Assembly: GCA_014237465.1 (NCBI GenBank)
Contig: JABZFM010000001.1
Span: forward strand, 1-64,000
Reading direction: 5' to 3'
Length of the DNA: 64,000 nt
From: Desulfobacteraceae bacterium
GTDB lineage: Bacteria; Desulfobacterota; Desulfobacteria; Desulfobacterales; Desulfosalsimonadaceae
This document shows positions 7,601 through 18,700 of this stretch, in pieces. Positions within the stretch are counted from its first letter, which is position 1. Every line of letters begins with the position of its first letter. The notes below the pieces were generated by a model. The model was not told where the DNA came from. It did no database searches and saw only the letters and a list, made by a program, of their open reading frames with translations. The position numbers and the translations under genes are program-made.

Positions 7601-10600
7601 TCACTTGGACGCCATCACCTTATCCAATTCATCCAGGTCCCACTGAAGATCCATCTCTTCAAACAGGGTCCGGGCTTTCTCAAGATATTCTTCTGCGGTG
7701 GTGCCGTTTAATTCTTTGGTTTTGCTGCTTGGTTCAAGCAGACTCTTGCCGACTTCAAAATAGGTGCGGGACAAATCCGGCCGAGCGCCTAACTCTTTTC
7801 CTTTTTTGATTGCTCTATCCCACCATTTGAGGGCTTTTTTCCGTTTACCGATAAGCCAGTAATACTCGCCCACAAGCCTAAACATTTTGGTTTGATAAGG
7901 TGAATATTTTTTCAATTTCTTCAACGCCGTTTTTTCGCTTTGATAGGCTAATTTTCGGTATTTTGATATATCCGTTTTATCTTTTGAGTTGATGGCTTTT
8001 TTTAAATGATAGATATCAACCTTGAATTGAGCGATAAGATAACTTGCATCATAAATTGGAGAAATTAATTTTTTCTGATCAACAATCTTTTTTGCAAAAA
8101 GCAACTGTTCCTTTGCTTCTTCGAAGTTATTTAGCAAAGATTGGATTTCAGCTTTAAGTCCAAAAAAAACTAATTGATGGAGTTCTGTACTGGACTTGCC
8201 TGAAAAAATAAGCCCGCGTTCAGCTTCCTGCATTGCTTGAGTTAATTGTCTCCTGGTCAAAAGGAAGTTTGTTTTGCCAATAAGGGCATTTAAAGAAGCC
8301 AGATCGTAATCGTAAGTATTTCCGATTTCAAATAATTTTAAGATTAGGCGTTCCGCATCTGCAAAGTTGCCTTTTTCAGTAAATACAAAAATAAGAAACC
8401 GAATATAACCTGCCGTATCAAATAATAATCCTATTTTTAAGGCTTTATCTATGAGGCCTTCTTCGAACGTCTCAATTTGTCCCCAATTTCCAGAATTGTG
8501 ATTCGATAAAGTAAAATGAAGATTAAATGGCATGAATGTTTGAAGGTTGTTTTTATCCATTACAGCTTTACTGGTATCAAATAATTTGTAGGGTATTTTA
8601 TATGATAACCCGCTGTGGGCAATGACACCCGCTGTCCCTGTACACATATTAATTGCCGAAGGTGAAAAGGACATATCAATCTTGAAAGACAGGTTAAAGC
8701 CTCTAAGTGCATTAAAAAAGCATCTGACATAATCTGTATAGACGACTGCTGTGCCCAATTTATAAAGCATATCAAAAATTTCTTTTTCTCTCTCGCTTGG
8801 TGGAGCTTTCGTTTTTTTTATTACTTGATCCAATCCAGTAAAAAGATAAAAAATATTTTTGGTAAATACAGCAACGGTAAAAAATCTATTCTGATTTATC
8901 TGGAAGTCCCAGTAGTCAAACACTTTATCAATGTGCTGCACAACCTCTTCCCACCTGCATTTGTTGCAAAGGGCGATGGCGATGTTTTTTTCGAACATGG
9001 CCAGCTTTTCAGGGTCTGCAGTATCTTTACTCGACTGAAGGTATAGTTTTAATCCTTCCTGATAATAATTCAACGCTTCGCTGGATGCCGAGGCCTTCAG
9101 TGCTTCTTCACCGGCTTTTACGAGGTAATTCTCGGCTTTCTCATCATCTTCACCTTTGATATAATGCAGTGCCAGCATCCCGTAAAACTCATGCATCCGT
9201 TCATCAAAAATTTTTTCGATTGACCGGGCCACTTGCAGATGCAGATCTTTTCGTTTCTGGTGCAAAATAGAGTCATAGGCTGCTTCCTGGGCAAGGGCAT
9301 GCTTGAAGAGATACTCCAGTTCCGCCATTCGCCGTCGTTCCCGAATGAGTTCAATCTCTTTTAAATAAGACAGCCGGTTGTCGATCCCATCAACCGTGTT
9401 TGCTACTTCTGTTAAAATCCGATAAAAAAAACTCCGCCCGATCACCGAGGCGACTTTGACAAGGTCCCGGGTATTCTCATCGAGCCGGTCAATCCTGGCC
9501 ATGATCACATCGTTGATCGTGTGCGGAATAACCATTTTCTCTATCTTTTCTGTGACCTTGAACTCGCCGTTTGTTCTTACCACCGCCCCCTCGTCAATAA
9601 ACGACCGCACCACTTCCTCAATAAAAAACGGATTCCCGCCAGCACGCTGGATGATCTGATCAACTATTGCGTGTTGTAGCCCCCTGATATTGAGCATATT
9701 GTTAATAAGTGTTTCACCCATTTGCTCGTTTAGCGGCTGCAGATTGATTTCAACATAATAGACAGGAAGCTTTTCTTTAATAGTTTCAATAATTCTGTCG
9801 CCGGTTTCCGGGTGGCTGGGCCGGAATACATTGATAAATAGGATTCGCTGTGTTTCAGCCAGCCGGAACAGAGATTCAAGGAGTTCTATGGTGCTGGTAT
9901 CCGCCCAGTGCAGATCTTCTATCACAATTATCAGCGGTGTCAGTTCCGTTGATTTGATTAAAAAATCCCGCAAATTTTTAAAAATCAGTTTTTCAAGCGC
10001 CTCTCCCTCAATGCCTTTCACCCTTTCAGCGTGTCGGCCGGACAACTTCATACCCATAAGGGTTGCCATAAAAGGAAATATTTCATTTGTATCTTCCGGG
10101 CATACATTTCTGATTGCTGTTTCCAGTTTGTTCAATGCTGTTGCCGAAGTATCTTCTTCTTTAATATTGGCCCAGTGTTTTAAAAGGTTAATAATAGGGT
10201 GAAAACTTAAATTTCTGCCGATGGAGATGGCCCTGCCTTCAAGAAGGGTGATTCGTTTCATTGCACTGCTGTTTCTAAGCTCGGCAAGAAGCCGTGATTT
10301 ACCGATGCCAGCCTCTCCGATCACGTTGACGACAGATCCTTCACCATCAACAGCTTTATTTACTTGAAGTTCTAATTTGTTGAGGTCATTGTCACGGCCC
10401 ACCATTTCAGAAAAGATCTGCCGCTCCAGACCCAGACGTGGCCTGTCAACTTTGGCTTTAATCAACTCATATACATCTAACGGCTCTTCTTTTCCTTTCA
10501 CCGTCACCTTGCCGAGCGGTTCAAATTTAAAAAACTGGCTGACCCGCTTGTAAGTGATGGGCGAAACAAGAATGGTACCCGGCTGTGCCATGCTTTCCAC

Positions 10601-11185
10601 CCGGGCAGCCAAGTTGGTGGTATCCCCGATAGCGGTATAGTCCATACGCAGATCATCACCGATAGATCCCACGATAACAGGGCCTGAGTTAAGACCGATT
10701 CGCATTTTAAATTCAAAGCCATACTTATTCTTCAATTCTTCACTGTAATTTTTAATAGCATTTTGTATGGATAGCGCAGCTTGACAGGCATTCTGGGCAT
10801 GGTTTTCAATGGCAACAGGTGCGCCGAAAAGGGCCATCACACCGTCACCAGTAAATTGATTAATCGTTCCCTGATGGTTATGAATTTGTTCCATCAGGAT
10901 CTTAAAGCAACCATCCATGATCTGATGAACCTCTTCCGGATCGAGTTTCTCAGCAATAGAGGTATAATTGGCTACATCCGCAAAAAGAACCGTCACCCGT
11001 TTTCGTTCGCCTTCCATGGCGCTTCGGGTGGTGAGGATCTTGTCAGCCAGAAATTTGGGGGTATAGGAGTGGGGTTGAGTGAAGTCTATGGGAGGGGATT
11101 GTGCTGGTTCCTGAAAATTGTGGCCGCATTCATTACAAAATTTGAAATTTTCAGGAATTTCAGATTGACATTTCGGGCATTTCAT
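7601..11185 (-). CDS. Cyclase/ATPase/TPR giant, divergent type B
   Basis: This 1194-residue protein is the longest of the set. It has a single zinc ribbon (C3, C6, C17, C20) instead of two, then the cyclase domain (FADVANYT with D70, NQFTGDG, YTAIGDTTNLAARV). Walker A is GEAGIGKS at about 290-297 and Walker B is IEDLHWADTS, followed by a long TPR-like tail ending MDLQWDLDELDKVMASK. Its ATG is 3 bases after the stop of the preceding gene, with the ribosome binding site (GAGGGA) inside that gene's last codons, so the two are translationally coupled. It differs most from the other type B members in its ATPase and tail, suggesting another input. A relic of a similar tail lies at 23838-23912. Confidence 0.92.
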   Translation of the reverse strand: MKCPKCQSEIPENFKFCNECGHNFQEPAQSPPIDFTQPHSYTPKFLADKILTTRSAMEGERKRVTVLFADVANYTSIAEKLDPEEVHQIMDGCFKILMEQIHNHQGTINQFTGDGVMALFGAPVAIENHAQNACQAALSIQNAIKNYSEELKNKYGFEFKMRIGLNSGPVIVGSIGDDLRMDYTAIGDTTNLAARVESMAQPGTILVSPITYKRVSQFFKFEPLGKVTVKGKEEPLDVYELIKAKVDRPRLGLERQIFSEMVGRDNDLNKLELQVNKAVDGEGSVVNVIGEAGIGKSRLLAELRNSSAMKRITLLEGRAISIGRNLSFHPIINLLKHWANIKEEDTSATALNKLETAIRNVCPEDTNEIFPFMATLMGMKLSGRHAERVKGIEGEALEKLIFKNLRDFLIKSTELTPLIIVIEDLHWADTSTIELLESLFRLAETQRILFINVFRPSHPETGDRIIETIKEKLPVYYVEINLQPLNEQMGETLINNMLNIRGLQHAIVDQIIQRAGGNPFFIEEVVRSFIDEGAVVRTNGEFKVTEKIEKMVIPHTINDVIMARIDRLDENTRDLVKVASVIGRSFFYRILTEVANTVDGIDNRLSYLKEIELIRERRRMAELEYLFKHALAQEAAYDSILHQKRKDLHLQVARSIEKIFDERMHEFYGMLALHYIKGEDDEKAENYLVKAGEEALKASASSEALNYYQEGLKLYLQSSKDTADPEKLAMFEKNIAIALCNKCRWEEVVQHIDKVFDYWDFQINQNRFFTVAVFTKNIFYLFTGLDQVIKKTKAPPSEREKEIFDMLYKLGTAVVYTDYVRCFFNALRGFNLSFKIDMSFSPSAINMCTGTAGVIAHSGLSYKIPYKLFDTSKAVMDKNNLQTFMPFNLHFTLSNHNSGNWGQIETFEEGLIDKALKIGLLFDTAGYIRFLIFVFTEKGNFADAERLILKLFEIGNTYDYDLASLNALIGKTNFLLTRRQLTQAMQEAERGLIFSGKSSTELHQLVFFGLKAEIQSLLNNFEEAKEQLLFAKKIVDQKKLISPIYDASYLIAQFKVDIYHLKKAINSKDKTDISKYRKLAYQSEKTALKKLKKYSPYQTKMFRLVGEYYWLIGKRKKALKWWDRAIKKGKELGARPDLSRTYFEVGKSLLEPSSKTKELNGTTAEEYLEKARTLFEEMDLQWDLDELDKVMASK

Positions 11186-11188
11186 TGT

Positions 11189-14100
11189 TTATCCCTCACC
11201 AGGTGGTAAGTCAGCCAATTCTTTCTTCACTTTGTCTGGCTCGATCAGGATTTCCAAACGTTCAAAGATTTCCAGGGCTTTTTTTAAATAATCCTGAGCC
11301 TGAACAATCTCGCCCTGTTGTTTATGGTATCGGCCATAACCTGCGTATGCCCGTGCCAAATAATACTCGGCCTTAAGATCTTGAAATGTATCGATGCTTT
11401 TTTGAAAGTGCATTGATGCCCGTGACGGATCTGTTTTTAAAGCAACCTCACCTAAAAAGTAGTGCGCATTTCCAAAATGAAGTCTCATATTATATTGTTC
11501 TGCGAGGTCCAACACATTATTAAGTATTTGAGTGGCTTTTTCATATTCTCCAATAAGCCAATAACCTTCACCAAGCCAAAAAATTGTATCAATTATGCTT
11601 GGTGGAAAGCCCACAGCCTTTATCATTGGAAGATTAGCGACTAAAAATTCAATACCTTTTCGAGCTTCTCCAGAACGGCACAAAATCCATGCCTGAAAAA
11701 TTTGAGCCCATAGTTCATCAAAAGGCGTTGGGGCTTTGTCAACCGATATTTTAGAGTGTTCCAGAGCCTGAACCATGTCACCTTTTATTATGTAAGCATG
11801 AGCGATGTGCATGAGCGTATGAGAAATAAGGCTCTTATCTGAAAATTTTTCAGCCATTTTTAGAGCCTCATTCCCCATTGTTATTGCTTTATCCCATTGA
11901 CCAGTATTGATAAAGGAAAGTGAGACAGCACAAAAAGTATATACATACAACTTAAGGTTAAATTGATTTTCCAATAAGTATAGTATATCTTCCTTTAAAG
12001 CATGAACTTTATCATACTCGCATGTCCAAGCATAACCCCACAATATAGATATATATGCATTAGTTGCGTATTCAGGGTGGCCTGCGGCTTTACTCAGATC
12101 AATAGCTCTCGTTCCTTTTTCGATTGCCTGATCCAAATGGCCAAGCGATATTTCACTTGCGGTTAATACAGCATAAAACTTAGCAAGGAGTTCAATATCA
12201 TCTAAATCGACCGCCACAGGTTCGTAGCTGGTCAAAAGGTCATAATATTCTTGAAACCTTAGGAGTAAAGCGAACACGAATGGTTGATTGCATAGCAAAG
12301 AGATACGATGTTTCTGGTTTTCATTTGTTTCATCAAGGGTGTCAAGGAGTTCCATGGCCTCATTAAAATAGCTCATCGCTTCTTGCATCGCGTTGAGCCT
12401 GGCGGCCTTTTGGTTGGCTTTATCCAGATAATCTAAGGCCTTTTTTGCATTGTCACTTCTTCTATAGTGATAGGCAAGGAGTTCGTAATATTCTTCGATG
12501 CGAACTGGATACAGGACTTCGATGGCATCTGCTACTTTTTCATGAATCTCCTTTCTTCTTTTTTGAAGTAAACTATTATACGCCACCTCCTGTGTGAGGA
12601 CGTGTTTAAAGATATATTCCAACTCCGGAAACAGTTGCTTTTCAGCAATAAATTCCAAGCCCTGAAGGTTGAGTAGGTAGGATTTGAGCTCTTCCCTCAT
12701 TCCCATAATGGTCTGCAGGATGCGAAAGGCAAATTCCCTGCCGATGACCGACGCCATCTGCATCACCCGTTTAAGGCTTTCTTCTATTCGGTCGATACGG
12801 GATGCGATAATTCCATGAAGGGTGTCCGGCACCTGAATGTCTGATGCGTTTTTTGTTAAAATATACTGATGATTTTTCTTCGCGATCGAACCGTTTTCAA
12901 GTAAGTTCTGAGTTAGCTCCTCAACAAAGAGCGGATTACCGCCTGCTCTGCTCAGGATCAATTCCCTGAGTTCCGGAACAGCTTTTCCACCTTCAAGAAT
13001 GGATTGCACCAGCATGGCACTGGATTTCGTTGTAAGCTGATCAACTCCGATTTTTCTGTAATATGATTTGCTCCCCCATTGATGGGTGTATTCCGGCCGG
13101 TACAAAAGAATCAGCAGGATTTTTGTGTTCTGCAGCCATCCGATTAAATAGTCGATAAATTCTTCCGAAGTTTTGTCGATCCAGTGGAGGTCGTCTATTG
13201 CAAGAATAAGCGGTCTATTCTGGCTTTCACGAACAAACAGATTCCGAAGGGATTCAAACACCCTGAGCTTTCTTTCTGAAGGCTCAACCTGAAGATACTT
13301 TTCATCACCAACCTTAAGGGAAAGTAAATCCTGAAACGGAGTATGGGCGCTTTTGAGGTTTTGATCGAGGTTTAAGGTTTTCTCCGTGATTTTTTCCTTG
13401 ATAAGCGACTCAGGATCTTCGTCGGCTATCTTAAAATATGATTTTAAAATGTCCAGAAAGGGCAGATAGGCCATAGCGCTGCCGTAGTGGAGGCACCGGC
13501 CTTCAAGGAAAGAAAACTCATCCGGGGTTAATTGATTTCTAAATTCCAGAAGGAGTCTTGATTTCCCGACACCGGCCTCACCAACCATGCCAACCACCTG
13601 GCCCGCGCCTGACTTTGCTTTGTTATAAGCCTGTATAAGATAGGACATGGAATTCTTCCGGCCGACAAACCGGGTAAGCCCCCTGACGACTGAAGCGCCT
13701 AACCGGGTCTCTACACTCCCCTTTTTGATAAGCTCAAACGCTTTCTGCGCTTCATCTTTTCCTTTAACTGCAACCTTCCCCAGAGGCTTAAATTCAAAAA
13801 AATCCTGTACTATTTTGTATGTATTCTCCGATATCAGGACCGCGCCCGGCTCGGCTATACTTTCCATTCTTGAGGCCAGATTGGTGGTGTCGCCGACTGC
13901 TGTGTAATCCATCCTTAAGTCATCGCCGATGGCGCCGACGACCACCGGCCCGGAATTAAGACCGATGCGCATTTTAAAATCTGCATTGAAATCCTTCTTC
14001 ACTTTGCCGCCATATGTTTCAATTGCTTTCCGGATGGATAAGGCTGCATAACAGGCCCGCTGGGCGTGGTCCTCGTGGGCAATGGGAGCGCCAAACAGCG

Positions 14101-14521
14101 CCATCACGCCGTCCCCAGTAAACTGATTGATGGTCCCCTCATACTTATGAATCTCATCCATCAGGATCTTGAAACATCCGTCCATGATCTGGTGGACTTC
14201 TTCCGGATCGAGTTTTTCGGACAGGGACGTGTAGTTGGCAACATCAGCGAAAAGCACCGTGACAAGCTTACGCTCTCCTTCCATGGTGCTGCGTGTGGTC
14301 AGTATCTTATCGGCAAGAAATTTAGGGGTATAGGATTGGGGCTCGGAGTAGTCACCGGGTTCTTTGGGTTCATGAAGACTGCTGCCGCACTTACCGCAAA
14401 ATTTTCGGTCTAAGGGGATCTTTTCTCCGCACTCAGAACAAATTAATTCTAACTTAGTACCGCATTGTTCACAAAATATGACCCCTTCACGATTATCAAA
14501 CTGACATTTCGCGCATTTCAT
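11189..14521 (-). CDS. Cyclase/ATPase/TPR giant, type B
   Basis: The protein has 1110 residues. It contains two zinc ribbons (C3-C46), a class III cyclase domain at about 84-265 and a STAND/AAA_16-like ATPase. Metal aspartates are D93 (FADVANYT) and D137 (NQFTGDG); T207 and N214/R218 lie in YTAVGDTTNLASR. Walker A is GEAGVGKS at 314-321 and Walker B IDDLHWIDKTSEEF. Many TPR-like helices follow. Thr207 fits class IIIb cyclases, but Gln133 replaces their substrate Lys. A GGGGGG ribosome binding site precedes the ATG. The gene is 33 bp after the glycosyltransferase and abuts the next cyclase. It resembles the gene at 15780-19112 along its whole length. Confidence 0.93.
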   Translation of the reverse strand: MKCAKCQFDNREGVIFCEQCGTKLELICSECGEKIPLDRKFCGKCGSSLHEPKEPGDYSEPQSYTPKFLADKILTTRSTMEGERKLVTVLFADVANYTSLSEKLDPEEVHQIMDGCFKILMDEIHKYEGTINQFTGDGVMALFGAPIAHEDHAQRACYAALSIRKAIETYGGKVKKDFNADFKMRIGLNSGPVVVGAIGDDLRMDYTAVGDTTNLASRMESIAEPGAVLISENTYKIVQDFFEFKPLGKVAVKGKDEAQKAFELIKKGSVETRLGASVVRGLTRFVGRKNSMSYLIQAYNKAKSGAGQVVGMVGEAGVGKSRLLLEFRNQLTPDEFSFLEGRCLHYGSAMAYLPFLDILKSYFKIADEDPESLIKEKITEKTLNLDQNLKSAHTPFQDLLSLKVGDEKYLQVEPSERKLRVFESLRNLFVRESQNRPLILAIDDLHWIDKTSEEFIDYLIGWLQNTKILLILLYRPEYTHQWGSKSYYRKIGVDQLTTKSSAMLVQSILEGGKAVPELRELILSRAGGNPLFVEELTQNLLENGSIAKKNHQYILTKNASDIQVPDTLHGIIASRIDRIEESLKRVMQMASVIGREFAFRILQTIMGMREELKSYLLNLQGLEFIAEKQLFPELEYIFKHVLTQEVAYNSLLQKRRKEIHEKVADAIEVLYPVRIEEYYELLAYHYRRSDNAKKALDYLDKANQKAARLNAMQEAMSYFNEAMELLDTLDETNENQKHRISLLCNQPFVFALLLRFQEYYDLLTSYEPVAVDLDDIELLAKFYAVLTASEISLGHLDQAIEKGTRAIDLSKAAGHPEYATNAYISILWGYAWTCEYDKVHALKEDILYLLENQFNLKLYVYTFCAVSLSFINTGQWDKAITMGNEALKMAEKFSDKSLISHTLMHIAHAYIIKGDMVQALEHSKISVDKAPTPFDELWAQIFQAWILCRSGEARKGIEFLVANLPMIKAVGFPPSIIDTIFWLGEGYWLIGEYEKATQILNNVLDLAEQYNMRLHFGNAHYFLGEVALKTDPSRASMHFQKSIDTFQDLKAEYYLARAYAGYGRYHKQQGEIVQAQDYLKKALEIFERLEILIEPDKVKKELADLPPGEG

Positions 14522-14554
14522 TTTGCCCCCCGAAAAGATTTCGCCGCGATAGAT

Positions 14555-15757
14555 TTAATTAATATGGTAATTTATGAGCTCGGCCGCTTTTTGAGCGCCG
14601 AAAGTTGAAATTTGCGCATAATCCTGTTTTTTACCCAGGTTAGAAATAACCATTTCGGCTAAACATTCCGGTGTTGTTTCAGAAAATAGCATTTTGACGC
14701 CCGCCCGATGTCTGGCCACCCGGGAGGAAACATTGCGTTGCTGTTCACAATGTTCCTCAAGAGGAAAATAAAGAAACGGCCGCTTCAGGGCAGTCAGCTC
14801 CAGTGTACTCGTACCGCCACCCAAAACAATGGCTAAATCGCTTGCAGCAAAATGCTCGTAAAGGTCGGGAATATATTCCTTTACTTCCACTCCTTGTGGG
14901 ACTTCAAGAGATTCGGCAGAAAGGCGTGGGCCACAGACTAAAACCATGCGAAGATCAGGAACCTGTTTTCTGATAATAGGGTAGGCTTGCCCACAAAGTT
15001 CTAACAGTTCTTTACCGATGGAAGTGCCGCCAATGGAACATATGATCAGAGTCTCTTTTCCATACCCCAGTTTCTCTCTTACTTTCATTTGATCACCATA
15101 TTCTGCAGGATCAAACGGGAGAACATAGCCTATGAATTTACATCTCGCTTTAGCCCAATCTAAGCGATTGGGGAGGAGAAAGCCGAATTTTTCGTCTGGT
15201 ACGTCTTCGAGTTCGCCGACAAAAAGTTCTAAATTAATCGGAGAAGGAACACGGTGGCAAACTTTTGACCATACGCGATTCCAGTAGTAAATCCCTAGCT
15301 TCTCCAAAGGATTTTTCGTCATGGAATAGAGTCCTATAAAATCGAAAATCATCACAAAGGGCGCTTTCTTGATTCCTGGCTTCTTATGCAAGGCGATCCA
15401 TATTTCATAAGTTTCATCACCAATAACGAGATCGTATTGCTGCTTACTGGTTACCTGTTTGAAGACTTCTACATTCTCATCCCACTCCTTCTTTGCTTTA
15501 AAGGCATATTTCACAATATTTAGCAGCGGGCCTTTGCTGGCTTTTTCTGCCGGAATGTTGTCATTGGCATATAAATCGGCTTCAGGGAGAAGCTTTTCAC
15601 CAGCATTTTTAATTAATATGCTCGCCGGTTGAGACGCCAACCAAAAAATCTCAATCCGGGGATTTTGTTTGCGTAATTGACTGGCTATGGCCAGATCCCT
15701 TGTAATATGCCCCAATCCCAATGATCCGCTGATATATAAAACCCTTTTTGCTGACAT
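14555..15757 (-). CDS. MurG-like (GT28 family) glycosyltransferase inside the cyclase run
   Basis: The 400-residue protein has a two-domain GT-B layout. The N-terminus VLYISGSLGLGHITRDLAIA carries the GxGH motif of the MurG/GT28 group. The C-terminal half has the nucleotide-sugar-binding run VLGGGTSTLELTALKRPFLYFPL and the later HCEQQRNV. It probably transfers a sugar from a UDP-sugar at the membrane face, but acceptor and sugar cannot be told. No transmembrane segment is evident. A strong ribosome binding site (AAGGAGGGG) lies 5 bases before the ATG, 22 bp after the preceding cyclase gene. The tight spacing on both sides puts it in the same transcript as four cyclases. Confidence 0.85.
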   Translation of the reverse strand: MSAKRVLYISGSLGLGHITRDLAIASQLRKQNPRIEIFWLASQPASILIKNAGEKLLPEADLYANDNIPAEKASKGPLLNIVKYAFKAKKEWDENVEVFKQVTSKQQYDLVIGDETYEIWIALHKKPGIKKAPFVMIFDFIGLYSMTKNPLEKLGIYYWNRVWSKVCHRVPSPINLELFVGELEDVPDEKFGFLLPNRLDWAKARCKFIGYVLPFDPAEYGDQMKVREKLGYGKETLIICSIGGTSIGKELLELCGQAYPIIRKQVPDLRMVLVCGPRLSAESLEVPQGVEVKEYIPDLYEHFAASDLAIVLGGGTSTLELTALKRPFLYFPLEEHCEQQRNVSSRVARHRAGVKMLFSETTPECLAEMVISNLGKKQDYAQISTFGAQKAAELINYHIN

Positions 15758-15779
15758 TTTAACCCCTCCTTAACTGGTA

Positions 15780-18700
15780 TTATGGGCCGATTGCCAACTC
15801 GGCCAACTCCTTTTTTACCTTGTCCGGTTCAATAAGAATTTCCAATCGTTCAAAGATTTCAAACGCTTTCGTTAAATAGTCTTTGGCTTGAGACATCTCG
15901 CCCTGTAGTTTGTGGTATCGGCCGTAACCTGAGTATGCCCGTGCTAGATAATATTCAGCCTTGATCTCTTGTAATATATCGATACTTTTCTCAAAGTGGA
16001 TTAATGCCTGCTGCGGATCTGTTTTTAAGGCAATCTCACCTAAGAAGTAGTGAGCAGCCCCAAAATAAAGTTTCATCTTATATTGCTCTGCAAGATCCAG
16101 CACATTTTTAAGCGTCTGAATCGCTTTATCATACTCTCCTGCCAGCCAATAACCTTCACCAAGCCAAAGACTGGTAAAAACTACGCCGGTTTCATATCGA
16201 GCAGTCTGGAACATTGGAAGAGTTGCAGCTATAATTTCTGTGCCTTGATGAGGCTCTCCGGCACGGCATAAAATCCATCCATGAAAAAATTGAGCCCACA
16301 CTATATCTCCTGGAGTTTGGGCTTTGCTAATTGACAGTTCAACGTATTCCAGGGCCCGAGCCATGTCACCTTTTAAATTATAAGCAGCTGCAATGAATGA
16401 GGATGAGAAAGAAATTAAACTATGATTTGAAAATTTCTCAGCCATATTTAGCGCTTTATGACCCGCTTGTACAGCACTGTCAAACTGACCAACATTTATA
16501 AGTGCCCAGGCAACAAAAGAAAAAGTATATGCATATAATCGAAGATCAAAGTGATTCTCCGACAAGCGAAGGATCTCTTCTTTTAATGCAAGAGCTTTAT
16601 CGTAATTAGATGTATGCACATAACTACACAATATTATTATATGTGCATTATATGCGTTTTCAGGGGGGAGACCTGAGTTCTTACAGAGTTCGATCGCTTT
16701 GGATCCTGTTGCGATTGACTGATCATAATGGCAGAAGCAAGTTTCACATGCTGATAAGGCAGTATAAAACCCTACGAGGAGTTCAGGATCATTTAAATCG
16801 ATCGCTATAGGCTTGTATCGAGTCAGCAGGTCGTAATACTCCGGGTACTTCAAAAGCAAAAGGAATACAAACGGCTGATTACATAACAAAGAGATACGAC
16901 GTTTCTGATTTTCAATGGTTTCATCCATGGTGTCCAGGAGAGCCATGGCTTCGTTAAAATAGGTTAATGCTTCTTGCATAGCAATTAGTCTGATAGCTTT
17001 CTGATTGGACAGTTCCAGGTAATCCAAGGTGTTAAGTGTATTTTCACTCCGCCCATAATGGTATGCAAGGAGTTCATAGTATTCTTCGATTCGATCCGGA
17101 TACAGGACTTCGATGGCACTTGCTACCTTTTCATGAATCTCCTTTCTTTTTTTTTGAAGTAAACTGTTATACGCCACTTCCTGGGTGAGGACGTGTTTAA
17201 AGATATATTCCAACTCAGGGAAAAGATGCTTTTCAGTTATAAATTCCAAACTCTGGAGGTTAATGAGATTGGATTTCAGTTCTTCTCTCATGCCCATGAT
17301 GGTCTGTAGAACGCGAAAAGCGAATTCCCGACCAATGACCGATGCCACCTGCATCACCCGTTTGAGGCTTTCCTCTATTCGATCGATACGAGCCGCTATA
17401 ATCCCCTGAATCGTATCCGGCACCTGAATCTCTGATATTTTTTTTGTTAAAATATATTGATGATCTTTCCTTTTAATAGATCCGTTCTCCAACAGATTTT
17501 GAGTAAGCTCCTCAACAAATAGCGGATTTCCGCCTGCTTTACCAAGGATAAGTTCTCTAAGTTCCGGAACGACATCTCCGTCTTCGAGAATGGATTGCAC
17601 CAACATGACACTGGACTTGGATGTCAACTGGTCAACACCGATTTTACCGTAATTGGATTTGCTGCCCCATGGATGCGTATATTCCGGCCGATACAAAAGG
17701 ATCAGCAGGATTTTTGTGTTCTGTATCCATCCCATAAAATAGTCAATAAACTCTTCAGACGTTTTGTCGATCCAGTGGAGGTCGTCTATTGCAAGAATAA
17801 GAAGTTTGTTTTGGCCTTCTCGAACAAATAAATTCCGAAGAGATTCAAAAACCCTCACCTTTCTTTCTCCCGGATCAACTTGAAGATAGTTTTGATCTTC
17901 GACCTTGAGGGAGAATAAATCCTGAAATGGAGGGAGGGCGCTTTTAAGATTTTCATCAAGATTGAGGATTTTTTCCTCAGTTTTATTCTTGATAATAAAT
18001 TCTTGATCTTTTTCGTCTATCTCAAAATAAGACTTTAATATCTCCAGAACAGGCAGGTATGCTATACTGCTGCCATAGTGAAAGCACCGGCCTTCAAAGT
18101 ATGCAAATTCATTCGGAGGCAATTGATTTCTAAATTCCAGAAGGAGCCTTGACTTTCCTACACCAGCTTCTCCAACGATGCCCACAACCTGTCCTGATCC
18201 TGATTGTACTTTTTCATATGCCTCCATAAGACCGGCTATGGAATTTTTCCGGCCGACAAACCGGGTGAGCCCCTTGGCGACTGAAGCGCCTAACCGGGTC
18301 TCTACACTCCCCTTTTTGATAAGTTTAAAAGCCTTCTGCGGTTCCTCCTTTCCTTTAACTGTAATTTTCCCCATAGATTCAAATTCAAAGAAATCCCGGG
18401 CTGTATTGTATGTGTTCTTTGATACAAGGATAGTGCCGGACTCGGCTGTACTCTCCATTCTGGCAGCCAGGTTGGTGGTGTCACCGACTGCCGTATAATC
18501 CATCCTTAGATCATCCCCGATGGCCCCTACGACTACCGGTCCTGAGTTAAGCCCGATGCGCATTTTAAAATTCTCACCGTAATCCTTCGTTACCTTGTCG
18601 CCATATGATTCAATTGCTTTCTGGATGGATAAGGCTGCATAACAGGCACGCTGGGCATGGTCCTCGTGGGCGATAGGGGCACCGAATAGGGCCATCACAC

